From Brevundimonas sp. (GTDB lineage Bacteria > Pseudomonadota > Alphaproteobacteria > Caulobacterales > Caulobacteraceae): a stretch of 64,000 nucleotides of DNA. The DNA lies in NCBI RefSeq assembly GCF_029945885.1, contig NZ_JAQSDK010000026.1:1-64000 (forward strand), read 5' to 3'. Positions 43,001 through 50,601 of the stretch are shown one piece after another. The translations under genes were made by a program, and so were the position numbers. Positions within the stretch are counted from its first letter, which is position 1, and each line of letters opens with the position of its first letter. Under the pieces are notes generated by a model. It saw only the letters and a program-made list of their open reading frames with translations, did no database searches and had not been told where the DNA came from.

Positions 43001-43306
43001 GAGGTCGGTGCCGGGCTCGAAGGCCACGGTCAGGCTCACCGCTCCGTCGGAGGTCGAGGACGAGGTCATGTACAGCATGCCCTCGACGCCGTTGACCTCC
43101 TGCTCGATCGGCGCCGCCACGGTCTCGGCGAGCGTCTCCGCAGAGGCTCCCGCATAGGCCGTGCGGATGCTGATCGTGGGCGGCGCGATCTCCGGGTACT
43201 GCGCCAGCGGCAGGGCCGGATAGGCGAAGGCGCCGATCAGGGTGATGAAGACCGCGATGACGATCGCGAAGATCGGCCGGTCGATGAAGAAACGCGAGAC
43301 ATTCAT
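40055..43306 (-). CDS. RND multidrug efflux pump, AcrB/MexB type (HAE1)
   Basis: A 1083-residue inner-membrane proton antiporter starting MNVSRFFIDRPIFAIVIAVF, the standard HAE1 start. The proton-relay Asp pair is in LALVLAVGIVVDDAIIVVEN. The periplasmic pore loops and the second membrane half (GLAAKNAILIVEFAKQAEDE) are complete, and length is normal. It lies 4 bases after the periplasmic adaptor gene. The NodT channel follows. Substrate range unknown; solvents, dyes or drugs are usual for the family. Confidence 0.94.
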   Translation of the reverse strand: MNVSRFFIDRPIFAIVIAVFITLIGAFAYPALPLAQYPEIAPPTISIRTAYAGASAETLAETVAAPIEQEVNGVEGMLYMTSSSTSDGAVSLTVAFEPGTDLDTAQVLIQNRVARAEPRLPEQVRQSGISVTKQSTGFLMLAALTSSDPGLDVNYLGNFANSTIRDRILRLDGVGEVQVFGGGNYSMRIWIDPAKAAARDLTATEIVAALRSQNVQAAAGAIGQPPFATNASAFQLPVQVQGRLTDPEQFADVVLKTDAQGRMTRVRDVARVELGSQDYGINAYFTGKPGIALAVVQQPGANALSTAEAVLAELDAIAADFPPGVNYTIPYNPTEYVAASVEAVQHTVMEAVILVALVVLVFLQTWRAAIIPVLAIPVALVGTFAVQLALGYSINSLSLFALVLAVGIVVDDAIIVVENVERYIREGLTPREAAHRSMKEVSGALVAIGLVLTSVFVPTAFIPGIPGIFFRQFAVTIASATLISLLISLTLSPALAALLLKPHKPHDHSARKKGPIGTAFHYLGAAGARFNEGFDWLSDRYGWLTARLVRTVGIMLIIYAGLLGLTGWRLMDTPGGFIPDQDQGVLIGVVQLPAGASLERTTEALNEAVAIIREAEGVTEVTALAGLDGSSFSAASNAATMFIKLDDWSERETPELQAAALAGALSGATGVIEEANIFMISPPAVPGLGAGGGFKMMIQDRSGAGYQALEGATMAMMGAAAQSPEQVQQVFSTYNTGSPRVEADVDRERALMMGVQPADVFSTLGTYLGSNYINDFNLLGRTFRVTAQAEPAYRDDLADIADLEVRSASGNMVPIGSVATLRNDSGPARVVRYNLFPASELQGQAAPGVSSGEALAIMEAMAAETLPDGFDFEWTELALQEKAAGSSAVLVFLLAVVFVFLVLAANYESLTLPLAVILIVPMCVLAALIGVNVNGLDNNILVQAGLVVLIGLAAKNAILIVEFAKQAEDEEGLNRFDAAVQAGRQRLRPILMTSFAFIFGVLPLAIASGPGAEMRQSLGISVVWGMIGVTFFGLIFTPIFYVVCRWLASRMPKAPEKERTIPTTEGMPPHLETQSASPRTGDA

Positions 43307-43310
43307 CGGC

Positions 43311-44519
43311 TCAGTCGCCCGAAACGGAGGCTGCCGGGAGGGAGCCGGTCAGCGTCGCCGCCGAGGCGGGCGGCGCCGTCGTCGTGGGAACCTCCGTCGT
43401 CGTGGGCCTGGCCGTGATGCGAGTCGCCCGCGGCGTAACCTTTTGGCCGGGCCGGGCCCTCTGGACTCCGGTGACGATAACCCGATCTGTGGGGGCCAGA
43501 CCGGAGCGGACGACCCGCAGGTCGCCGGCCAGCGGGCCCAGTTCGACGGCTTTGGCCGCGACGGTCCCATCGGCGGCCACGACATAGACCACCTTGCGGG
43601 CGCCATCGGTGACGATGGCGGCGTCGGGCACGAGCATGCCGGAATAGGTCGTCGTCCCGGCGAGCCGGCCGCGCCCGAACATGCCGGGCTTCAGGAAGCC
43701 GTCGGCGTTCGCGATGACCGCGCGAAGGCGCACGGTGCCTGAAGAACCGTCGATCGCATTGTCGGTGAAGTCCAGCGTGCCCGATCGGCTGAAACCGGAT
43801 TCGTCCTGCAGCCGGACCTGTATCGGCGCGGCGCCGTTGCGGGCCTGGCGCTGGTATTTCAGCAGCACCGCCTCGGAACCGTCGAAGACGAAGTGGATCG
43901 GCGCGCTGGAGACGATGGTGGTCAGCACGTCGCCGGCCGAGGAGCCGCCCGCAACGAGGTTGCCCGGGTCCACCCGACGGTCTGACACACGGCCAGAGAT
44001 GGGCGCGGTGACGCGTGTGAACTCCAGGTCCAGCTGCCGCGCCCGGACGTTGGCGTTGCCGGCGGCGATGGCGGCCTGCGCCGTCTGCAGGGCGCCGCGG
44101 CGGGTGTCGGCCTCGGCCTGCGAGATGGCCTGAGATTCCAGCAGGGTCTCGGCCCGGGTCAGCTCACTCCGGGCCAGGGTCAGCTGGGCCTGGGCCTGGG
44201 CCAGCTGCGCCCGGGCCGAGGCCAGGGCCGCCTGGGCGGGACGCGGGTCGAGCGAGAACAGCAGCTGGCCGCGCCGCACATAGTCGCCGTCGCGGAAATG
44301 GACGCCCGAAACATAGCCGCCGACGCGCGCCCGCACCTCGACCGACTGGGTCGCCTCGAACCGGCCGGTGAACTCGTCCCAGTCCTGCACCGCCTGGACC
44401 AGCGGAACCGCCACCGTCACCGACGGCGCGGGCGGGGCCTGGGCCTCGCTCCTCGGAGAACAGCCATAGAGCGCGGCCGCCACAAGGGTGGACGCTGCCA
44501 CGAGTTTCGCCGTGTGCAT
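43311..44519 (-). CDS. RND periplasmic adaptor (MFP, AcrA/MexA type) lipoprotein
   Basis: A 402-residue adaptor with lipobox AAALYGC. The lipoyl half-motifs (VEVRARVGGYVSGVHFRDGD and RQLDLEFTRVTAPISGRVSD) flank an alpha-helical hairpin (ALASARAQLAQAQAQLTLA). A beta barrel and a Thr/Pro-rich tail follow. First gene of the efflux operon; a TetR-family regulator is divergently transcribed 125 bases away, so that regulator probably represses this operon. Confidence 0.93.
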   Translation of the reverse strand: MHTAKLVAASTLVAAALYGCSPRSEAQAPPAPSVTVAVPLVQAVQDWDEFTGRFEATQSVEVRARVGGYVSGVHFRDGDYVRRGQLLFSLDPRPAQAALASARAQLAQAQAQLTLARSELTRAETLLESQAISQAEADTRRGALQTAQAAIAAGNANVRARQLDLEFTRVTAPISGRVSDRRVDPGNLVAGGSSAGDVLTTIVSSAPIHFVFDGSEAVLLKYQRQARNGAAPIQVRLQDESGFSRSGTLDFTDNAIDGSSGTVRLRAVIANADGFLKPGMFGRGRLAGTTTYSGMLVPDAAIVTDGARKVVYVVAADGTVAAKAVELGPLAGDLRVVRSGLAPTDRVIVTGVQRARPGQKVTPRATRITARPTTTEVPTTTAPPASAATLTGSLPAASVSGD

Positions 44520-44644
44520 GAAGGCCAGTCTCCGAGTGGGAAGAGGGAATTCCCTGTCTTTGTTGACGGCGGTTATCGGGGAGGAGCCGCGTAGTCAACG
44601 CCGGATGATTTAATGGTAACCGGGGTTGCGGTTGTCAATGGCTG

Positions 44645-45256
44645 ATGCCAGAGGCTTATGGACGAAGGGCTCAAGGAGCCAAGTCATTGTTTCGTCATGT
44701 CGCGCCCCGGCCGAGAAACTCCGGGGCGACCCGCGCCGCTATCCTGGACGCCGCGCGCGAACGGTTCGCGCGCGAAAGCTACGACGCCGTCGGCACGCGG
44801 GATATCTGCCGCGACGTAGGCGTCGACGCGGCTCTGGTTCCCCGCTATTTCGGCTCCAAGGCTGAGCTCTTCACCGCCGTCCTCGACAGCTATGAGAACG
44901 GCGCGGAGCTGATGGCGGGGGACCGATCGACTTTCGGCCGGCGCGTCGCCCACGAGGTGATCTACGAGGCCATGAACGAGAGCAAGCTCAGGGGCTTGCT
45001 GGTTCTGCTGCGGTCGGTCGGATCGATCAAGGCGATGGAACTGGTCCAACGCACCGGGAACGAGCGTTTCTTCAATCCCTTCGCTGAATGGGTGGGGGGG
45101 CGCGACGCGGCCGTCCGCGCCCGGCTCGCCGCCGCCTTCGTGATGGGCATGGTGGTCAGCCGCGAGATCACCGGCGGGTTCGGCCTCAAGCCGGCGGAGT
45201 GCAAACGGATGTGCGACCGGATGGCGACCATCCTCCAGGACATCGTGGACGGCTGA
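44645..45256 (+). CDS. TetR-family regulator of the RND operon
   Basis: A 203-residue TetR regulator. The N-terminal helix-turn-helix is ATRAAILDAARERFARESYD followed by VGTRDICRDVGVDAALVPRYFGSK. The C-terminal ligand domain is helical. The exact start is uncertain (ATG at 44645 or a later TTG). It is divergent from the adaptor-pump-channel operon, the usual arrangement for a local repressor of RND efflux. Confidence 0.85.
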   Translation: MPEAYGRRAQGAKSLFRHVAPRPRNSGATRAAILDAARERFARESYDAVGTRDICRDVGVDAALVPRYFGSKAELFTAVLDSYENGAELMAGDRSTFGRRVAHEVIYEAMNESKLRGLLVLLRSVGSIKAMELVQRTGNERFFNPFAEWVGGRDAAVRARLAAAFVMGMVVSREITGGFGLKPAECKRMCDRMATILQDIVDG

Positions 45257-45867
45257 CGGTCAGCGGCGCGGCCCGCATTTCCGGATCTCGCCCGGGAAGG
45301 TCACCGGGGTGTGCTCGCCGGAGTGGGTCTGCCCGCCACGGGGCCGGTCTCTTGCCGGGGGCCCGCCCTTGGGCCGCGGAGGTCGAGGTGGCGCTCCAGG
45401 ACGAACGGCGCCGCAAGGTGCGGCTGCTCGACCCTGAGGACGCCCACGAACCTGGCCGTCCTCAGGGTCGGCGGCGGCCGCTTCGTCGTGAGCTTTGCGG
45501 AACCGCGCGGTCCAGGGGAAGGAAGGGCCCGGGCGGACCGGCCGGAGGCGGTTATCGCCCGACCTGTCAAAGCCCTGACCCCGATGAGGACATGACGCCC
45601 CTCGACGGCGTGCAAGGTCGGGGAGACTGGCCGGCCGGCGACGCAACCGCTTCGCCCCGGCCCGCGCGAGGGCAGAGCCCTTCCATGTCCATTTTCAAGT
45701 GTAGAAGTGAGAAGGCCCCTCCGCACCTCCGCCCGGGTCGCCGTCGACACGGTGACGCCGGCGTCGGAAAGTTCTGCTTCCCCTGGCCCCCCTCAACCTC
45801 CGACACCGTCAGGTGGAGACGTCCGGACGCGTGTGCCGCACCCAGTTCACCCCGATCACCAAGTGTT
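45257..45867. other. Gene-poor stretch between TetR and DUF4142 genes
   Basis: 611 bases without a supportable gene. Two short plus-strand pieces in different frames (VEVALQDERRRKVRLLDPED near 45388 and TNLAVLRVGGGRFVVSFAEP near 45450) look protein-like and might be parts of a frameshifted gene. I cannot name a family. Confidence 0.4.
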
Positions 45868-46458
45868 TCAGGCGGCCAGGGGCCGCAGCTTGTCACCCCC
45901 GAGGCGACGGATTTCGTCCAGATGGTTCTGGGCCGAGAGGCTGGCTGCCTGGGCGTGAGACTTCAGCCGCGGATCGTCGGCGTGAAGGGAGAAGGTGGTG
46001 TGCAGCAGAGAGGATTCGAGCAACACCGTGATTTGCTGCGCCAACCAGAGCCGATCACGCTCCCGCGGAGCGGCGGCTTCGAGATCAGCGACATAGGCGG
46101 CATGTCGGGCCGACAGGCGCGAGGGGACCGCTGCCCCGCCGAGATCCGCCAGAAAGGTTGACTGAATCGCCAGCGACTGGACGTGTTGTGTCTCCAGGAG
46201 GGTGGCTAGAGCCCTGATCTCTGGGTCCGGGGATCGGGCCTTGATCGCCTTTGCCGCTGCGAGGACATAGAGGTCGTCATAGCAGGCCGCGACAAGATAT
46301 CCCTCGGGCGTATGGACGTCCTTGATCACCGGGTCAGCGGTGGCCGCCATTGGGGTCTCCAGAGGAACCGCGTCGACCGGTTCCGGACCCCCATTCTTCT
46401 GTTCGCAGGCCGCGACGCCCACCACAGCGCAAGCCATCAGCATCCTAATTTTCCGCAC
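45868..46458 (-). CDS. DUF4142-like exported protein
   Basis: About 196 residues. A lipoprotein-like signal (MLMACAVVGVAAC) precedes a helical mature domain with the DUF4142 pattern: YLVAACYDDLYVLAAAKAIK, then LATLLETQHVQSLAIQSTFL. GTG at 46458 or ATG at 46443 could start it. DUF4142 proteins are ferritin-like helical exported proteins of unknown function, often stress-related. No partner is evident nearby. Confidence 0.7.
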   Translation of the reverse strand: MRKIRMLMACAVVGVAACEQKNGGPEPVDAVPLETPMAATADPVIKDVHTPEGYLVAACYDDLYVLAAAKAIKARSPDPEIRALATLLETQHVQSLAIQSTFLADLGGAAVPSRLSARHAAYVADLEAAAPRERDRLWLAQQITVLLESSLLHTTFSLHADDPRLKSHAQAASLSAQNHLDEIRRLGGDKLRPLAA

Positions 46459-46737
46459 AGGGTAACCCGCCGCAAAGCGCCTTCAAGACGAAGGCCCGAA
46501 ATGGAACGCTCGGGTACCCTAATCAGTTCGTCAATGCCCTTGTCTGGGTGTCTTTCCCCCGAGGCCAGCGCGGTCCTCGGCGCTGGGTTTTCCTGCGCTT
46601 GGGCCGCCCGATTCGTCACACAAAGAAATCCATGGTGTTACTCCTGCTCGTCGTCCCGCAGGCGGCCCGCAATGCGGCATGTCCATTGACCGGAGGATGC
46701 AGACGGTCAGGGCGGGTGTCGGCGACGCCGCAGCGCA

Positions 46738-47165
46738 CCGCTTGAAGATCTGAATGTGCGCCGCGACCTCATTCCGGCCGTTCTGACCGAAGCAAGCGCC
46801 CATCCCTATCAGCTTGCAGGCCCCAGCGGGCGCCGACCGATATCGGCCGGGGTCTCACGCCTGGCGAGGCGTTGGGCCCCGATCGGCGATCCTGAATGGG
46901 GGAGCGTCGAACGAGCGGAAGGCATCGCCCGTGGCGCGGCGACGGACGTCGTGCGAGACACGGTCACGGACTTCATTCGCATGCGTAGCCGGGTGCGCCG
47001 TTTTTGTGCGGCGCGGAACACCACAGCCGACGGGTTCAGTATCGACTCAGGCGGGGTTGGTGCGCCGATCGTTCCTCCATGGCATGGGCCGGCAAAGAAA
47101 CTGCCGCCGGCCGTCGGCCGCGCCGCTGGGCGTTCGCCCCCTGCGCGAAGGCTGGCGTTCCACCC
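46738..47165 (+). pseudogene. Decayed paralogue of the lipoprotein at 35637
   Basis: Reading from 46738, LEDLNVRRDLIPAVL, SAHPYQLAGPSGRRPISAGV, and then AATDVVRDTVTDFIRMRSRV follow the intact lipoprotein at 35637 in order (LEDLNIRPAEIPTVL ... ALDVVRDTVTDFIPMRSWV). The end, QAGLVRRSFLHGMGRQRNC ... PLGVRPLR, is in another frame. The signal peptide is missing. A GGAACG...GGGTACCC block, shared with the intact copy's upstream region, remains at about 46502-46518. A frameshifted, 5'-deleted duplicate. Confidence 0.65.
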
Positions 47166-47197
47166 GACGGTCGTTGGAGTCCCACCGTGAAGAGGGA

Positions 47198-47815
47198 CTA
47201 TGTTTCCTCGCGCCCGCACCCATACAGCCGTAGAAATCGGTCAGCGGCGGTGCGGGCCTCTTTTGAGGCGTCGCCGATCTCGGCGGCGTCGAACAAGCCC
47301 GCGAGCATGCGCAGTTGGGTCCGCGTCAACGTCATGGCGCGAAACTCAGCGGCGGCCTCGTCCGGATCCGCGCCCTCCAGGCGTCCTGCTCTCATCTCCC
47401 GCTCAAGGAAGTCTCTGAGGCTCGACGTGCACGCTTCCGAGATTTCAGCGCAAATCGCATTCGCCAGGGTCTTGTCGTCGGGCAGGACCCGGCCGACGGC
47501 GCGGATCGCGCGCTGGTACCGGGCGGTGCGCATATGCCTCAAGGCGGATTCCGCATAGGCGGCCAAGGTGGTTCGGGTGTCCGATTGGGCGGGAAAGTTC
47601 TCAAACGGTTCCCGGAGCGCTGCCTCGCACCAGTTGAGAACCGCACGCCTCAGGCCCTGCGCGTCGCCGAACTGATTGTATACGGTCTGGCGTGATACCC
47701 GCGCCCTGCTGGCGACCGCGGCCAGGGAGGGCCTTGCGCCGCCCGCAACATCGATCGCCGCCTCAAGAATGGCTTTCTGCTTGTCCCGGTCGATCGCTCC
47801 GCTTTGTCGACTCAA
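47198..47815 (-). CDS. TetR-family regulator
   Basis: About 205 residues. The TetR helix-turn-helix is DKQKAILEAAIDVAGGARPS followed by VASRARVSRQTVYNQFGDA. The C-terminal part (RYQRAIRAVGRVLPDDKTLA) is helical. A TTG start at 47815 fits the usual distance to the first helix; an ATG at 47899 would add a low-complexity extension. The nearest co-oriented genes (PagL-like, patatin-like) lie upstream; no target is obvious. Confidence 0.75.
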   Translation of the reverse strand: MSRQSGAIDRDKQKAILEAAIDVAGGARPSLAAVASRARVSRQTVYNQFGDAQGLRRAVLNWCEAALREPFENFPAQSDTRTTLAAYAESALRHMRTARYQRAIRAVGRVLPDDKTLANAICAEISEACTSSLRDFLEREMRAGRLEGADPDEAAAEFRAMTLTRTQLRMLAGLFDAAEIGDASKEARTAADRFLRLYGCGREET

Positions 47816-48016
47816 CCTGCGGCCTCCGCCGATCAACCGGCCTCCCGAAGGTCCAGGACGCTCCGCGAGACCGCGCTCGCGCGCCAAAGGCGAGGACAAC
47901 CGAAGCGCTGAGTTGACGCCCCTCTTCCGTCTCCGTCAACTCAGGCGGGCGAAAGTCTTGACTGCCCGGGAGCCGCCACGGCGGAGTGGAATCTCCTGGG
48001 CAGGCATCCCTGTCCG

Positions 48017-48601
48017 TCATCGAAACCGGTAGGTCATCACCAGGCCGGCGGTGTCGATCCCCTGATTGCGTCCATCTCCCAAGACCTGTCCATGGGACAG
48101 ATGCACCCATTGCACCCCGATGCTGACGTCCGCGGAGACTTCCCAGTCAAGACCCAGGGCGGTCCGGAAGAGATCTCGCGAGCCCAGCAGAAGCCGGGAC
48201 CGCGCCTCCACGGGATCGTCCGTGTCCAGCACCCCGTCATGTACGGCATAACCGAACTGAAACTCCCCGCTGACCCGGTCCGAGACGGCGCGGCGCCAGG
48301 ACAGCCCGATCGAAGCGAAATTCGTGTCGCCGTCGCTGTTCAGCGAGCCGCTCAGATAGGCCCGGGGCCGGCCGACCGCGTCGAGGGCGGTGATGGGACG
48401 GCTCAGCAGCGCCACCTCCAGATTGGCTCCGCCTTCGCGATCGGCGGACCCGGGGTGAAGAACGTCGTGCTGCATCACGGCGACCCGGACTTCGCGGGTG
48501 TCTTCCTGGGCGCTGGCCGTGGTTGAGAGGGCCATCACGGCCAGGCAAGCGACCGCGGCCTCCGACGGAATCCGTCGGGGAGTTCTTCTCGTCTCTGTCA
48601 T
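48017..48601 (-). CDS. PagL-like lipid A 3-O-deacylase / acyloxyacyl hydrolase
   Basis: A 194-residue outer-membrane beta-barrel enzyme. The signal peptide ends TTASAQ; alternating strands follow and the C-terminus is Phe-Arg (VMTYRFR). The active-site region WVHLSHGQVLGDGRNQGID has the family His-x-Ser pair and the N-x-G-x-D/E end, although the residue after Ser is His rather than the common Asn. In the family it removes the 3-O acyl chain of lipid A. It lies 13 bases after the patatin-like gene on the same strand, so a two-gene envelope-lipid operon is plausible. Confidence 0.75.
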   Translation of the reverse strand: MTETRRTPRRIPSEAAVACLAVMALSTTASAQEDTREVRVAVMQHDVLHPGSADREGGANLEVALLSRPITALDAVGRPRAYLSGSLNSDGDTNFASIGLSWRRAVSDRVSGEFQFGYAVHDGVLDTDDPVEARSRLLLGSRDLFRTALGLDWEVSADVSIGVQWVHLSHGQVLGDGRNQGIDTAGLVMTYRFR

Positions 48602-48614
48602 TTTGTGCCGGGGG

Positions 48615-49829
48615 TTACTGGTGTTCGGAAGCCGGTTCGGCGGGGCGGGCGACGTCCGGCGGGGAGGGGGGCTCCACCAGTTCGATGTCCAACGGGTCCC
48701 AGGCGGCGCCGCTCGCCGCGCGGCGGCGACCCTCTTCGAAGAGGGTCATCATGGCGTTCTGATCGAAATCGAGCGCAGACGCTTCGACCTCCGGCGGAAT
48801 GGCGGCCACGCTCACGCGCATGCCGTTGCGGCGCGCGAAAGCTCCCTGGGCGGCGAGACTGGTGCGCAGCGACGCCCGGCTCATGCTGTTGTACGAACGG
48901 GCAAGGACCGCCGGCAGACTTCCCCGTGTCTCGCGGGATTCCTGTGCCAACTTGCCGTTGACGATGATGAACAGCTCGCTGCCACGCCAGCCGGGCAGCG
49001 TTTCCGCGCTCAGGATCATGCCTTCCGGAACCCCCAGGAAGGGCGTGTTCACGCCCCCGTCGACGTGCATCTCCTGACGCACCGTCCCGCCCTCGGTCAC
49101 CCCCGCGATCAGCACCGGAGGGAAGACGCCCGGGATGCTCGCCGACGCGAGCAGAACCTGGCGGAACAGGCGCAGAGCGTTTTCGTCGCCCGCCTCCGCC
49201 ATGAGTCCCATGTCCCAGATGACCGTTTCGCCTGAATCCAGATTGGTGGTGGCGACAAAGAGCCTTCGACCCTCCCGGTTCTCCCGAGCGATTTCCGCCA
49301 GCAAGGCTGGCGTCACGTGCTCTTCGACGAGGGCTTCCAGCGTTCGGGGACTGAAAAGCCCCGGGGAGAGAAAGGCGGCGAAGCTGCGCCAGCTCAGCAG
49401 CCCCTCCGTCTTGCCTTCGGAATAGGCCGCCGCCAGCTCGTCGTCCCAGTCCGGGCCGAGGAAGGCATAGGGCGCCGCAAGCGCGCCGGTGCTCACGCCC
49501 GTCACGATGTCGAACTCGGGCCGGTCGCCCCGCTGGGTCCAGCCGACCACAAGGCCTGCGCCGTACGCTCCGTTTGCACCCCCTCCCGACAGGGCGAGGA
49601 TGGATCGGCGATGATCGCTGCCCGCGAGCCGCCTCCGGAAGTCCTCGGCGATTCGCTCCAGCCGGGCTTCATCGCCAGGGGCGATTCTCGGATCCTGGGT
49701 GGCGATCAGGCCCCGCTCCAGCTCCGCAAGCGACATTTCCGGCGCGCGATCCACGGTCGCGCAGGCGCTCAGGGTCAACCCAAGAAATGCAATCAGCGCG
49801 GCACGAAGGTTCTGCATGGGCTCGTCCAT
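48615..49829 (-). CDS. Patatin-like phospholipase lipoprotein
   Basis: About 404 residues. The lipobox LTLSACA places it in the envelope. Patatin motifs are complete: oxyanion loop LSGGGANGAYGAG (about residue 80), nucleophile GVSTGALAAP with Ser in GxSxG, and the catalytic Asp in MHVDGGVNTPF. It starts at ATG 49829 or 49817. Patatins hydrolyse phospholipids or lysophospholipids. Next to a PagL-like deacylase it suggests outer-membrane lipid remodelling. Divergent from a TetR gene across a region with two palindromes. Confidence 0.88.
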   Translation of the reverse strand: MDEPMQNLRAALIAFLGLTLSACATVDRAPEMSLAELERGLIATQDPRIAPGDEARLERIAEDFRRRLAGSDHRRSILALSGGGANGAYGAGLVVGWTQRGDRPEFDIVTGVSTGALAAPYAFLGPDWDDELAAAYSEGKTEGLLSWRSFAAFLSPGLFSPRTLEALVEEHVTPALLAEIARENREGRRLFVATTNLDSGETVIWDMGLMAEAGDENALRLFRQVLLASASIPGVFPPVLIAGVTEGGTVRQEMHVDGGVNTPFLGVPEGMILSAETLPGWRGSELFIIVNGKLAQESRETRGSLPAVLARSYNSMSRASLRTSLAAQGAFARRNGMRVSVAAIPPEVEASALDFDQNAMMTLFEEGRRRAASGAAWDPLDIELVEPPSPPDVARPAEPASEHQ

Positions 49830-49836
49830 CAACAAG

Positions 49837-49890
49837 GGTAATACGCCGTACCGTTACCGCCTTGGAACTCGCTCATTGAGGCCGAGTTCC
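49837..49890. promoter_or_regulatory. Two palindromes between the patatin and TetR genes
   Basis: GGTAA (49837-49841)/TTACC (49854-49858) and the stronger GGAACTCG (49864-49871)/CGAGTTCC (49883-49890, perfect 8-bp arms, 11-base spacer). They lie within the 68-base divergent region, the expected place for TetR operators. Function inferred. Confidence 0.5.
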
Positions 49891-49897
49891 CTACAAC

Positions 49898-50584
49898 GTG
49901 GAAATGCCTCCGAACGCCTCCGCTTTTGACAAGTCGACCGCGCGTGCTCCCAGGGTCGGACGTCCGCCACACGACAAGGCTGAGCTCATAGAGCCGGACC
50001 TGCTGGCCGCGACGTGGCGGATCTTCGTCGACCAGGGGTATTCCCGCACCACCATCGAAGCGGTGGCGCGTCATGCGCGCATGAGCAAACGGACGATCTA
50101 TCAACGGTATAACTCCAAGGACCAGCTCATCGAGGCCGCCATCCGGGACGCGCTGGAGCGTTGGCGCTCGCATGTTCGGGCATCCCTGACGGACGCGGGC
50201 CAAGGGGAAGACTGGTTGGAGGAGTTCGTGCGTCGGTGTCTTGAGATCCTGGTCGCGCCGGAAGGGTGTGCCCTCATGGGATTCCTGCTCACCGAGGACG
50301 AGACCTTTCACACCGTCCGGGAAACGGTCGCGACGTCGGTCGGGCAAAGCGTGGGCGTATTTTCGGCGCTGCTGGCGCAGCGGACCCCCGGCTTGCCGCC
50401 CGAGCTCGCCGAGGACATCGCTCTCGCCGTGCTCGATCTGATGATCGGCTTCGCCACGCGACTCAACGCCTTGCAGCCGCACTTCGCGCGCGAGCAAATC
50501 CGGGCGCGCGGCCCCCGGTTCACCGCCGTCGTGCGCACCTTGGTGGACATTCAGTCCTCATCCATTCGCCCGGAAAACGACTGA
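49898..50584 (+). CDS. TetR/AcrR-family regulator
   Basis: A 228-residue regulator. The helix-turn-helix WRIFVDQGYSRTTIEAVARH is followed by ARMSKRTIYQRYNSKDQLIE. The C-terminal domain is helical with EEFVRRCLEILVAPEGCALM. GTG at 49898 or ATG at 49904 starts it. It is divergent from the patatin-PagL pair and convergent with emrB; the palindromes in the divergent region point to control of itself and the patatin gene. Confidence 0.82.
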   Translation: MEMPPNASAFDKSTARAPRVGRPPHDKAELIEPDLLAATWRIFVDQGYSRTTIEAVARHARMSKRTIYQRYNSKDQLIEAAIRDALERWRSHVRASLTDAGQGEDWLEEFVRRCLEILVAPEGCALMGFLLTEDETFHTVRETVATSVGQSVGVFSALLAQRTPGLPPELAEDIALAVLDLMIGFATRLNALQPHFAREQIRARGPRFTAVVRTLVDIQSSSIRPEND

Positions 50585-50601
50585 AGCGCTCTACGACGTC
50601 G

